NCBI GenBank assembly: GCA_019055375.1
Contig: JAHQIW010007363.1
Span: forward strand, 186,001-250,000
DNA length: 64,000 nt
Direction of reading: 5' to 3'
DNA from: Parelaphostrongylus tenuis
Taxonomy: Eukaryota > Nematoda > Chromadorea > Rhabditida > Metastrongylidae
Shown: piece by piece, positions 1 through 10,275 of the stretch
How the letters are laid out: each line of letters begins with the position of its first letter
How positions within the stretch are numbered: the first letter of the stretch is position 1
The notes under the pieces: model-generated
What the model saw: the letters and a program-made list of their open reading frames with translations, nothing else
Told to the model about the DNA's origin: nothing
Databases searched by the model: none
Program-made: the position numbers and the translations under genes

Positions 1-1
1 A

Positions 2-204
2 TTTGACTCCTTCTTCCTATCCATAATTCGAACATCCGGCGAGATGAAAGTTTCAATGAATCCAGAGCTTAATTGGATGAGTAGCGTGTTCTTGGAGACA
101 GCGTCACTGTCACCGCTTTACTCCAGCGCACTTTTCATACAGTACTTACAGATGCTTGTATGATTGGGAGAAAACCGTCGAAGCAACTGCTAAAACAACT
201 GTGA
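2..204 (+). CDS. possible last two exons of a gene truncated by the window edge
   Basis: An open frame runs in from the window edge and reads FFLSIIRTSGEMKVSMNPEL and onward to a possible donor (GTAGCG at 81). A 71-bp intron would end in TACTTACAG at 143-151. Splicing keeps the phase (A plus AT) and gives NACMIGRKPSKQLLKQL with a TGA at 202-204. An alternative is that the second exon is read in another frame (CLYDWEKTVEATAKTTVKG) into a good GTAAGT donor at 211. Both frames look protein-like, so the frame is unresolved. I recognise no family. The downstream 214-540 is A/T-rich without a clear exon. Confidence 0.3.
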
Positions 205-540
205 AGGGCAGTAAGTCTCGAGTCATGGAAAGAATTAATTTTTCAAAGCGTAACCAAATCACTAAACTGTTTTTGCAATTTATTTGCCTAGCTTTTTCTT
301 ACTCTGTATTATTCACATTGTGATAGCTCTTCTATGGACCTATGTCATTCACAACATGTTCTGCGACCTTCTCCATCTTGCAGAATACCACTGAAAATGG
401 TTTACGCTGCATTGATAGCCATGGCAACGCTTAAACTTAATGCGGAGTCTTCGAGCGAAATCACACTATTTTATCATTTTCAAAGCGATGTTTATGCAAA
501 AAATAAAAAGTTAAAAAATTATTGCTCTTAACTCACACGT

Positions 541-910
541 CAAAAAAGGAAAAGTTCTAAGATCATTGTTCACTTTCTTTTGTTTTGAACGCGGCTGATC
601 TTCCAGACTTACGTCACCTTCGTCAAACTTTTTGAATCACCTGTCCACTGTGCTTTTGCCAACTGTGTCTTCGCTCCGAGCCAGATTGATGCGTTCACTA
701 GCCACAGATGCATTTGAACCCCACAACCATTCGTGCACCATCAACAACCTAATTTGCTCGCTTGTTAACTTCATCTTGAACTAAGTAGATAAATTATATA
801 CTAATCAACGCAAAAGAAGACGGGCTTTCATATGAGCGTAAAAACACAAAAAATGGTCAACACCCAATAGAATTGCATGGGTTTTCTCAGGACTTTTTTC
901 CAAAGTATTG
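541..910 (-). mobile_element. internally deleted mariner-like DNA transposon (copy 1)
   Basis: On the minus strand from ATG at 774 the frame reads MKLTSEQIRLLMVHEWLWGS, then (after more residues) SEDTVGKSTVDR, a stop in place of the usual Trp, and FKKFDEGDVSLEDQPRS. This is the N-terminal helix-turn-helix region of mariner transposases. The catalytic D,D,D part is absent. Degenerate terminal repeats are visible at about 541-566 (GGAAAAGTTCTAAGA) and 883-909 (TTTTCTCAGGACTTTTTTCC), matching the better preserved copy at 38166-38542. It is a non-autonomous, dead deletion derivative, possibly of the hookworm mariner type; the subfamily is not certain. Confidence 0.7.
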
Positions 911-916
911 CAACAA

Positions 917-2040
917 AAAATTGTTTATTAGCGTATTAATATTAGTAATTATTAATATTAATATATTGATATTTATATTTATTGAAAATATGTCTTTCTT
1001 CCCATGGTGTAGGTTTTCCATTGTGAAAAAGGAGAGGGTCCAATAAAAGTGGGCAATGTTGATGCTAAAAAAACGTTCTCCTGAAAGTAATTAGCACTAA
1101 TATTTTGGACAGCGAAAAGTGAATATTCGATCTTGTTCGCTAGAAACTAGCGTCCCATTCGAGTTTTTACAATCATTCGAAGGATGAAATCTCGTTTGTA
1201 ACCTCACCTGGCCGGGTTTTCAAAACATGCTTTTATATTGCTGAAGAATTAAAAATAAAAGGAGTCATTCAATTCTATAGGGAGTTGTGTTCAAAGCGGA
1301 GAAAAATTCCCAAATGAAAAAAGCTGCACCCCACATATTACTTTGAGGTCCATGAGGGACGTTTCGACCCGCACCGCTCTACGTCAAATCTCCCTAGTTA
1401 CTGTGATGGCGGCGTTGCGACCCGTGAGAAAGGCGGCGAATCTCGTGACAAGGCAGACACCAGACATCATGATGGACGAAGGAGACGAAAGAGGACATGA
1501 TCATTAATAACCCCCAAGGGGCGACGTGTGCCTGTTAAGGTCAAGAATGTTTGAAGACCTTTCTCGCTGCATAGAAGTTTTTTCTGAGACATTTAATGAT
1601 CATTCGAAAGCACAAATTCCTGCGATTTCAATAAGTTGTTCAGGTTTAGAAAAAGAGTTTTGATTACGTTTGCAGCAGCAAAAATCAAATTGTGTTTCGC
1701 AATTTTCTTCATTTGCTCGGTTAAGGCTTCGATATCGTTCTTAACTAAAGTTTTATTAGCCATTAGATCGTTCAGATCGCGAGGATTTTGGTGATATAGT
1801 TGGTCTTTTGAAAGGTTATCAGTGAACGGTGTTAGGGAGAGAAAGGATCACATTTCACGCCTAAAATGTTACCCGCTGCTTGGACGTCATAGGTGGCTTA
1901 TTGGTAATTAGATGTGAAATTTATATGTCAGAGGCATCGTATCCTTACATAAAGAATGGAACATAACGAATGAATCTTTAACAAGGACTCTGATATAAAA
2001 AGTGATTTCTCTCAGAATCCTTCATTTTTCAACGGTAATA
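917..2040. other. no gene seen; AT-rich tract and one low-copy repeat
   Basis: Positions 917-990 are an AT-rich simple tract (ATTAATATTA-like units). Positions about 1290-1500 resemble 55050-55240 (shared GTGATGGCGGCGTTGCGACC-like core and a GAGGTCCATG start), so this is a two-copy repeat in the window. The remainder shows no convincing exon or RNA gene. Confidence 0.4.
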
Positions 2041-2044
2041 CGAC

Positions 2045-4000
2045 GTCCTTATTAACAAAATAAGCAAGCTTCCAATCATTTGTATCGCCTGCCTTGCGAG
2101 TATGCCGCTTGAAAGCACATCTTTTTCAACCAAGCTCTTCTATAGAGAACTAAATGAAGGTAATTCTAATATGACGCCCAATTAAGTGTAGGGAGTGCGC
2201 GCGTTCATCATTGCGTATGGCACGCTCCTCCCTCTATCAGCACCTATATTCAAAAAAACGTTTCTTTCTCTCTTTTTAGACATTTTAGCAGCTATTCGAC
2301 AGCTAAAATCACGAAATTTGAATGGTATATCTTTTTTTTCAAAGGTCCTCATATTACACTGTAAACACAAGCATCTTTTTGATGAACAAAGCTTTTCCTC
2401 AGAAAATTGAGCAATCCTTCGAAAACACATATATCGGTGAATTTAATAATATTCCTGGTTGTCCAAGAAATTTCCTTATTGCGCTGCAACACTGAAACTA
2501 AGATTCTCTTTCACATGCAGCGCGTATGTTTCCCACCGATATGTGCATGTATACTGCAACAGTGGCATCAAACCGGCGCCATTCAGTAACCTGTCGATAG
2601 CTCAAATCTCGAGGCTTCCAAAGGTGTGCTTGCTTTTTCGAAAAATCTTCCTTATAAGACGTAGCAATAGGAATAAAATAGTTTTGCACATGTGAGTATT
2701 TTTCGCTAAACACGGCCTTTCTTTAATGCTTGCCATTGGGTAGTTTAAATCTCCACAAATTCAAGGATATGGTTAGTTTTTGAAAAAGATCTCTTAGTGC
2801 GTAGTTACAGATGGAAGAATATTGAGTTTCACATCGCCGTGCACCGCACGCCAGGTGCAAATTTTACTCGACGCCGAGTGTGAAGCTCAATAATCTTCTA
2901 GCTGCGACGACGCAATAAAACGTCCTTCTCAAAAACCAAGCCTACGGTTAAAATCACAGAGATTTGTCCATCGAATGGCTACTGAAAGTCTGAATGAAAA
3001 CTTCTCTACAGCGTAAGGTGCTTGAGTTTGAAAGAAAAATTAGTACTTATATGTTAGAAGCTGACATCTTTTCAAGTCGATCTCATTCATTGGACAAAAA
3101 TTTTCCATGGGATTGTTAGCAATTGTTCGAAAGTGTAGATTTCTAGCTACAACTCCACGTCACCAGCTTTTCAAAATACCCTTTTATAACGCTGTATCAT
3201 CCACAATAAAATTTTGTTACACCTCACTTTTCGTCTTCGTCTTTACCACAAGTATAGATCGCTGGAAGCACAAAAAGCATATCAGCGTGTAGAAAATTTT
3301 TCGTACTATCAGGATCTACGTTTCTATTTGAAGTTTTTCCCGATGCATTGAGAAAACCCGCAATACAATAATAGGTGCCGTTCTTAACGCATAGTGCGGC
3401 AGATCATTATAAAGTTGCGCGATAGATCAGGCGATTACCTTCCCAGCAAGCCGCTGCTGTGACTTTCCTTTACATTCTACTCAGCTATGAACCTTTTCGG
3501 AGACTTTGCTTACTGGCCAAATCACGTAGAGGGGGGGAAGGAGAAGTGGTGACCGATCGCTTATAAAATATTGCTATTCAATTGGGGATTTCTCTACCAC
3601 ATCGACAGGAACTTCTTGTAAAAACGTAGACTCTGATGCTAGCAAAAAATGTCCAAACGCTGATATGCTTTTCGTGCTTCCAGTGATTTATACGCGTGAT
3701 AAAAAAAGAACACGAAAAGCGAATAAAAAACAAAATGTCATTGTGAATGCTACAGCGTCATAAAAGAGTATTATAAAAAAAGGGCGGTGTAGAGTTGTAG
3801 CCAAAGACTTAGGCTATCGAACGATTACCAACACTTCTGCCAAAAGTTCTTGTCCAGCTAATGAGATCGGCTTACAACTTTGTAGCGATCTAACATGCAA
3901 GCAGCCAAAATTTCACTTCACCTCTACAGCATAATATAATAACCATTTGAAAAATAATTCAGATCCTTCCATTCAGATTCTTAGTATTCATGGCGTCGAG
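2045..4000 (+). repeat. old third copy (P1) of the left part of blocks A and B
   Basis: This stretch aligns by eye with 38550-40450 and, from about 2640 on, with 56541-57800. Shared landmarks include CCGCCTGCCTTGCGAG-like sequence, CAAAGCTTTTCCTCA, CGAGTGTGAA...CATAATCTTC and CAGCTATGAACCTTTTCGG. It lacks the coiled-coil gene that follows in A and B, and it is clearly more diverged than A is from B. Confidence 0.65.
3042..3902. repeat. foldback (long inverted repeat) element, copy 1
   Basis: Arms of about 240 bp face each other. The left arm (TTAGCAATTGTTCGAAAG ... AAGCATATCAGCGTGTAG) is the reverse complement of the right arm (CGCTGATATGCTTTTCGTG ... CGATTACCAACACTTC). The outer ends GTACTTATATGTTAGA and TCTAACATGCAAG also pair. 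About 370 bp of unrelated sequence with a G-run (3529-3535) lies between. The same architecture recurs at 39636, 41714, 56958 and 59079. No ORF is inside. Confidence 0.65.
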
Positions 4001-4399
4001 TAGTTACTGAAACCTGGAACAGGAATAAAACGTACTTTCTTCTTCAATACGTGTGCTGATTGGGAGATAAGGGACATTCATATGTTGATTAAAATTATTT
4101 TATATCTGTTATAGGCTATACATAAGACGTCGTGATCAAAATGAACCTTTTGAAACGAAAATGACGTCCACAGATATCATGTATGACAGTGTGTGCCAAT
4201 CAAAGTGATGCCAATAGGCGTCATGTTTTACGATTGTATTAATGATTGCCTTTGGTTCATTCTCACTAAAACGACACGCAAACTTTTCAGAAAAATTATA
4301 GACTGAACTAAAACGATCATAACAACGATCAAAATGACGAAGTGTCAACTCAACTCAAATAGACCAACTTCGAATATTATGCAACTTTTAATGTGCGAT

Positions 4400-5600
4400 A
4401 GGTGATTGCTCTAACAGACTATTAATGAATGCCATTTCTAGTTGCTGATGAGCGTGGTCTACCTCCCGCCACCTCATGAATAGTGGAGCTTTCTACCGGA
4501 AATCTCAGAGGTAAAGAATAATAGAGGTTTGTTGTTTCACGAATATGGTGTTGAGAGTCAAAATATAAGCTAAACGAGAAGTAGATAATCAAGAGATCAA
4601 AGCGTTCACTATCGTTGAATTGACACATTCGCCTTAGTGCATCCATAACTCTAAACGTTACTTTTTGGAAGTTCATCGACCAAACCCACGAATGTTGCAG
4701 TAGAATGGATCGTTTAACTTATCAAAAACTGCATTCATTTTTTTCGGTTGTCATGCAAATGCTGGTTGTTCAAATCCAACCGACATATAGTAGAACTCTA
4801 TACATTTCTACATATACCTAGAGTCTATTTGATACAATGCTTAGTTCGGAGCGGTCGAGCAGATGGAGGTCGCCAGGTCCAGTACCGAAATCAGCTGAGC
4901 GCGTGAAGTGTTTTACCAAGAAGAGCCGAAGACGACGCTGGGCTGTGCGTCGACGTAAACGCAAAACGTGCGTCGTTCAGCTCCATAGTCTAGGGATTCA
5001 GAAATTGTCATACTGTTAGAAGAGACTGTGTCTATCATACGAGGGAAACACATGTTTTCTACAATCATACCTTGATTCGAAATATGTTTACTTGATACGC
5101 TTGCTGCGAGCGGAAGGGCAGAGGAGGTGGAGGTGCACGGATTTGCAAATTAGGTTCAAATTTTAGACTTTGAATACAAGGTAAGCAGCTGTAAACATCA
5201 CCCTTGTCCTTTCCAAAGCAGTTTCGTTATTTCTACGAAATCGAGGCGTAATTCCAATAGAGGTTTCAAGGGAGAAATTTTTTCCCCATTCGAAGATGTA
5301 AAAACGTGATAGAAAGCCTCAGTGCAGCTTCAACTGATTGAAATTTCAGTAGACTTTCCTTCTTTGATTGAGTAGCCTGAAGACTTCAATAGACTTTCCT
5401 TCTTTGATTGAGTAAGCTAAAGACTGCTTATGAGTGAAAGTTAGTTCATAAAGGTCAATTAATTACGAATGAGATTAAATCGACTCTCGTTATCATAGAT
5501 TGTTGAAATGATCAGAAAGACTCGCTTGTCACAAATTAAATAGGTAAATCAAGAATGAATGCGCAAATCTGTTTCATAAGGAACGTTTGCAGTTAGTGTA
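4400..5600 (-). repeat. 1.2-kb duplicated segment D1, paralogous to 11270-12425
   Basis: The two segments align throughout. On the minus strand both keep matching open frames: here NFQKVTFRVMDALRRMC...ERFDLLIIY, there NFQEITTFTVVDTLRRRC...KRFDLLTIY. A second shared frame is TSIGITPRFRRN...VMFTAAYLVF here and ETSAGNGPRLRRK...VMFTAASLVF there. Frame conservation suggests both descend from a minus-strand coding gene. This copy has stops between the frames and a short tandem duplication (AGACTTTCCTTCTTTGATTG at 5351 and 5391). I do not recognise the protein; it is probably a pseudogene remnant. Confidence 0.55.
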
Positions 5601-5689
5601 GCACAATAATACCCACACAGACTGTACACACTATGGAAGAGGAGGGTGGGAAAGGAAGTATGGGAATAAAGGAAAACTTGCCTTTGCTA

Positions 5690-6300
5690 TTGAGAAAAAA
5701 AACCGGCAACCTATAACTGTAGCCACTGATAGCCAAGTGAGAGAAAACTGATTCACGAGACTTCGTTCTTGGAGCATAAGGAGGGAATTCATTAGCAATT
5801 TGTTATCCTTATGTTATCTGAATATGCTATAAACAGATTATGCTAAAATTGAACTGCTTTTCAGCTGACTGTTGAGAGAGGGAAACTGACGACTTTGCTA
5901 CTAAAGTGGACGAATTGCTACCACATGACGTCGCTGCTCAAAATTACTAAACATCTCGAAGTAATCATTGCCACATTGTAAAGTAAAAATAGTAAAGTAT
6001 TAAGGATAAAAGACTAGTAAAAAATTAGTTGTGGTTAGGTTTGATATTACTACTGCTAGTTTGTTGAAACACCAAGCAGTAACATGCTCTCTAACACGAC
6101 ACTTTTGTTCCATAACTCCGCCGTAATATCATTTAACAGAATGCATTCATGAAGTAATCCCCTTGCGTCGTTCACGAAGGTCTTCGGATTCGAACATAGA
6201 TCCAGCTGCAACTTGCTAATACTGTTATCTTCAAGGAGGTTTTTATCTTATAGTGATCATCTGTCTGCCACCTACCGTTCTGCTGATCGTTGAGTTGCAC
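5690..6300 (+). repeat. diverged copy of a segment also found at 43460 and 60790
   Basis: Shared landmarks with blocks A and B are AATTGAACTGCTTTTCAG, ACTGTTGAGAG, TAACATGCTCTCTAAC and GAAGTAAT...GTCGTTC. This continues the P1 paralogue after the D1 insertion. No coding frame is preserved. Confidence 0.55.
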
Positions 6301-6579
6301 GAGCGGGCATCACTAATACTTCCAATGTTCCCTGCTCATGTGAAAAAGTAGCACGGATACGATATTCGCTACTCTCTCTCTCCTCCTCTATTGGCTGGTT
6401 TGAGCAGCTCGTAATTAGTGTCTGACCTCACGTATCAAATCCAGGTACAATATTTGCTAATCTCTCTCTCTCTTTCTATCGACCAACTTGACCAACTTAC
6501 AGGCAGAGTGATTTGATATGTTCTCTACTCTTCGGTGCAATTTGATGCCAGTGGTACTGTTGCTTAATTTTCTGTTGTG

Positions 6580-7020
6580 GACGCAGAGAAGTAAACAAGG
6601 ACATCAGACCCCCTGCCCACCTTCTCGACTCTATGGTCATCTCTACCATAACGTACCTAGCTGAGACCTGGTCGCTACGTAAGAAAGATGAAAAATCACT
6701 TGGTGTTTCTGAACGCGTTGTCGCGAGGTCGACGCTAGGAGATCCCGTATCTCACAGTGTCGTATATCGAGAGAGATAGCGTATGGAGAGTAAGCATTTG
6801 ATGTTCTGACTTACGTCATTAATCGGAAATCAATGATACCGTTTCACACGCCAGCCTATCGAAAATAAGGTGGATCGAGCACGTATTATGTTTTAACGAC
6901 AATCGATGGACGAAAGCCGTTGCCGACTATATTCTTTCGGCTATCAATCGCTTCACAGGGAGACCACAAACCCGATGGTCCGATTTCTTCACGAACAGAC
7001 TAGGAAAAAGAGTACTATGC
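6580..7020 (+). mobile_element. RTE retrotransposon fragment (3' part of the reverse transcriptase ORF)
   Basis: It matches 26555-26950 of the long RTE copy: CACCTTCTCGACTC, CTGGTCGCTACGTAAG, GGTCGACGCTAGGAG, CGATGGACGAAAGCCGTTGC and GATGGTCCGATTTCTTCACG. The encoded signature (DNRWTKAV.DYI, RWSDFFT) is the RTE C-terminal domain. Several indels break the frame, so this is a 5'-truncated, dead insertion. Confidence 0.8.
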
Positions 7021-7039
7021 GGTCATGATGTTACAAATG

Positions 7040-7500
7040 AGATAACCGATCTCATCTGCTGGAGAGGAGCTTTTTATAGGAGTATTAGTAACCACTCGAA
7101 AGCTGAGACTTCAGCTGCAGTCCTACGACGCCAGTTTGCGATGAAACCTTTTTTGACGTTGCTACAGAAGGAGATTACTTTGTAGATGCGCACACTTTTC
7201 GCCGGACAAAGCCCTTTTTTTGGACTATTAGTAATCATTGGGCAGCGTAGTCGTTTGATTCCAACGCTGTGCTTATATCCTGCAAAGACCGTTTCTCTAC
7301 AGCGCAGCAGGCAAAGTTGAATTCGCATGTGTAAGCAAGGAGGTCTTTGGTCAGTTCACGTGCCTGCGCAAGAGGCGGCCGCTTAAACTGCTGACGCAAT
7401 ACTTCTCTACGCTTTCATGTGCTCGGTAAATTCATGATCATCGCGTTATGGAACCTGGTCGCCTCACGCTCAGGCGCGTGAATTGGTCAAGATCCCCTTG
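7040..7500 (+). repeat. left half of a foldback element
   Basis: It starts with AGGAGTATTAGTAACCACTC and continues through TTTCGCCGGACAAAGCCC, TTAGTAATCATTG and TTCACGTGCCTGCGC. It corresponds to the left arm and centre of the complete foldbacks at 37240-37975 and 51489-52072. The right arm is missing. Confidence 0.55.
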
Positions 7501-8840
7501 TTTACCCACGCGAATTCAACTAATTTTAATTGCAGCGTTGCACAGAAACGGTCTTTTTAAAATAAAATCAAAGTGTTATAACCAAATTTACCAACGTTTT
7601 GCGCGGAGCTTGAAAAGTTAGCACCAGGTTTGGCGGCTGCCTGTAACCAGGGTGATTACAAGTTAGCTTAGCAACTGGAATGTCGTAGAAGGCGAACATC
7701 TCTTGGTGACTTTTGGACTATCGGCTTTCATAGCGCTAACGTGAAGATGTTGAGTTAGTCGGTCGCATTCTTCGTTGGTGTTTTTAAGCGACATCTCCTC
7801 AAAGCCAACAAATGGTTTGCATAAATCCCAGTTTATGGTGATTTTCTGAGTTTATTGCCTGAACATAGCAGCCTTGCCTTCCCTTCCATTCGCAAGGGCT
7901 GGAGTATTGCGCCGTGGAGCGATCGTCTGATTTCGTGTGAAATTTGGAACAACAACAGCATCGAGTAAACCAAATCTACGATTGAATTAGACGTGGCATG
8001 TATCGCTACCATACTTTTCATAAAGAGATCCCACGCCCACCTCCGATAGTGGGACTTTTACAGTTGTAGCTGACAGGAAGAGTTTTGGTCGCAATGATAA
8101 GATCAGGAAACCTCTCACTGTGCTGTCCACTGTAGGGATGGAAGGGAGACGTAGGTGCGAGCCTCATGCCGTGATCGATGAAACATCGACAGCTACGAGT
8201 AAAGTGGACAAGTTCCGCTAAGAACACGTACGCCCAGAGATATCTCTGAGGTGCAGTATTAATGTTCGTGAACGCTACTCTCTATTCCTTTCATCCATTT
8301 ATCGCGTGTTCGTCTTACTACATAGCCGGGCGATCAATGTTCCACTATCGATTTATATTCTTCTTAGTCCTGAAGATGTTATAGATTCGAAGATCTGAGT
8401 CGCTATCCAAGCTGGCTAGCAATTGTCAGCGCGGCTAAACTTCAGAAGACAACTTTTAAACCTTCTGTAAGTTTTCCACAGTACTGATGACGTGGGCCTG
8501 GAGTTTGTTACGATGAATGGTAGTGTTTTGTGAGTTCAAATAAAATTAATCAGATTATTCATTTCCAGATATCCATACTAGAGTAAACTGCCAATCGGAA
8601 ACGTTTGCCAACAAGGTGCTATCGTGCACACGACAGAAACATGCAAAATTATGGGAAAATATTAGCAGCATGTATAAATGGCACCCAGAAGCCTTCTGAC
8701 CTTCTGCTCAGTATGTAGAGACCACGAAATGGTTGTCCAAAAGCGCTCCTGCTATTGAAACCACTTTGTCGATAGTTTTATATTGTCCGGTATGATGAAA
8801 AATTGGTTGAATGTAATTGCCAGCTTACTTTGTATTTCAC
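7500..8840. other. no gene recognised
   Basis: Only short ORFs of unremarkable composition occur on either strand. I see no clear splice pairs with coding sequence between them, and no repeats that match elsewhere in the window by eye. Confidence 0.4.
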
Positions 8841-8845
8841 TGACA

Positions 8846-9239
8846 TTTATTTAACCGTTTTCTAGCTTATTTCATTGTGCGTATCCCAGTAATAGCAATC
8901 AGTTCGTTTTCCTCTTGTTCTTGAATATCGTAGAATACTGACTGAGCGAGTCTCCTAGCAGCTTCGAGGATAGCCTGGTTCTGGCGTTCCATAAGGCAGC
9001 ATTCCTCGTTGAGTGCCGCAGAGTGTTGAGGGTTTAGCTTGATTCCATGGGCGCCGTGACGAGCATCAGAACCAGTCGACCACGGCGTCCCAATTCATCG
9101 TTACTCAATTTTTGGCAATAGTATCTGAGTAGTGAACAGAAAAATTAGGAAACATGATTTTGACAGTATCAAGTCAGTACTGGTCCTGTTGTAAAATCAT
9201 ACCTTGCAGTGTACTTAACATCTCACTGCCGTCTTGGCG
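8846..9239 (-). pseudogene. minus-strand gene 3' end with a frame break (repeated C-terminal module)
   Basis: On the minus strand, from about 9088 to a TAA at 8867-8869, the frame reads TPWSTGSDARHGAHGIKLNP, then HSAALNEECCLMERQNQAIL, then EAARRLAQSVFYDIQEQEEN and a short tail. An AATAAA lies at 8846-8851, 15 nt past the stop. Just upstream, in another frame from a TTTTCTGTTCACTACTCAG acceptor (exon start 9124), is YYCQKLSNDELGRRGRLV. A further possible exon is 9203-9239 (RQDGSEMLSTLQ, donor GTATGA). The frames do not join, so at least one indel is implied. Related C-terminal segments occur at 15890-16050 and 36270-36466. The family is not recognised. Confidence 0.5.
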
Positions 9240-9285
9240 CTACAGGTAAAAAATTTTCTGGAACGGTATATGGGTGATTGTGCAG

Positions 9286-9543
9286 TTACACCAAAAGCGC
9301 GACAAGATAATTATTTGCACCGGATTGTACGGCAAACGCATTTTTGGACAATGTGCCTCCTCAGCTTACTCTATTCAGAACCCTGCGATGGCTGAGAACC
9401 ACCTGCTCCCAGCAGGGACCATCTTCTAAGCACTCGGCCCGAATTACTCTCCATTCAACCTACTCTTTATTGATCGGTGCTCCTTGTTGCTTGCAGACGC
9501 CACAATGCAGCCGCGTGGCGTCACTAGATCTGTGTCGGAAATG
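9286..9543 (+). CDS. possible exon(s) of an unrecognised gene
   Basis: After a TTGTGCAG acceptor (285) the frame reads LHQKRDKIIICTGLYGKRIF, GQCASSAYSIQNPAM and AENHLLPAGTIF, then TAA at 9427-9429. The same frame stays open after the stop (ALGPNYSPFNLLFIDRCSLL). It ends at a strong GTAAGT donor at 9544. A separate short exon 9497-9543 (TTGCTTGCAG acceptor, then an ATG at 9505 giving MQPRGVTRSVSEM) is an alternative and would fit a first coding exon. Which model is right cannot be decided from sequence alone. Confidence 0.3.
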
Positions 9544-9970
9544 GTAAGTGGTTGACTTAGCGGTTTTCAGTATAGAGCCTAGAATAATGTAGGAGCGAGT
9601 TACTCCTACAAATAAGCATATGGATCATCATCAAACTTGCGATCGATAAAGTCCAAGCGCTTTTTGCTGTCCTCTCTTTGTGCACAATGCAGAAGTGATT
9701 CTTAAAAGAAAAAGCCATATAGCACGGTATTATTCGAAGTCACTGGTGTTCGCGAACCTTAAGAATCTAGAAGTTTGACAAAGCAACATCTCACATTGCA
9801 GTACACCTTTTTCGGGCGTTGATCTTTATTTCGCCAACGAAAATCATGAAAAGAATGAAGGTTTTAGAGTTCACTCTTTGAAGGATGGACCATGTGTTAG
9901 ACTTCATAAACACATCTTTAATGACACCTGATTTAATACCTAAGATAATTGATTAGTGCACAAAAACACG

Positions 9971-10042
9971 GCCTCAGGCGGGAATCGAACCCGCGTTTCA
10001 TCCATACCTGGGATGAGCGTACTACCACTACGCCACAGAGGC
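9971..10042 (-). tRNA. tRNA-like sequence, probably a pseudogene
   Basis: The minus strand folds as a cloverleaf. The acceptor ends are GCCTCTG and CTGAGGC, with one mismatch. The D arm is GCG...CGC. The anticodon stem is CATCC/GGATG, with loop CAGGTAT. The T arm is GCGGG/CCCGC around TTCGATT. The B box GGTTCGATTCC is intact. The loop would present GGT (Thr) but has A instead of the universal T at position 33, so it is more likely a mobile tRNA-derived module than a working tRNA. Confidence 0.5.
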
Positions 10043-10170
10043 ACGTTTGCTCCACCACTCATTTTTCAACATCTTTATGTCAGCTATCGGCCACCAACCT
10101 TTAACAGGTTCAATCGGGTGTGCGATTAGCTAACATAGAGATGTTCAAGAATGAGCAGTGGCGAAACTGT

Positions 10171-10243
10171 GCCTCGGCGGTGTAGTGGTAGTTGCGCGCG
10201 TCCCCGGTATGGATGGAAGTCTGGCTCGATTCCTTCCTGAGGC
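10171..10243 (+). tRNA. tRNA-like sequence, diverged partner of 9971-10042
   Basis: It begins GCCTCGGCGGTGTAGTGGTA and ends TCCTGAGGC. The A-box-like TGTAGTGGTAG is present, but the B box is GGCTCGATTCC (one change) and the T-stem is weak (CTGG...TTCC). It is the inverted partner of the module to its left and is probably non-functional as a tRNA. Confidence 0.4.
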
Positions 10244-10275
10244 CGTGTTTTTGCTCACCACTCACTTATCTTAGG

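Larger units (their letters stand above)
9939..10275. mobile_element. foldback element made of two divergent tRNA-like modules (F1)
   Basis: The whole element is an imperfect palindrome. The ends are CCTAAGATAATT and TTATCTTAGG, the outer arms contain CAAAAACACGGCCTC and GAGGCCGTGTTTT, and the inner centre carries GCTATCGGCCACCAACCTTT. Each arm holds a tRNA-like sequence reading outward. The same design occurs at 52548-52808 and about 53385-53700, with the shared centre motif GGTTGGTGG(C/T)(C/T)GATAGCTG. No ORF is present. Confidence 0.7.

Noticed and set aside
1340..1400. GTCGAAACGTCCCTC on the minus strand as a hammerhead
   Set aside because: The upstream core would be TTGACGTA, helix II does not pair, and the related copy at 55.1 kb lacks GAAA altogether.
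4440..4470. GCTGATGAGCGTGG as a hammerhead core
   Set aside because: No GAAA box or helix partner follows; the paralogue at 11290 changes the motif to CTGATGGG.
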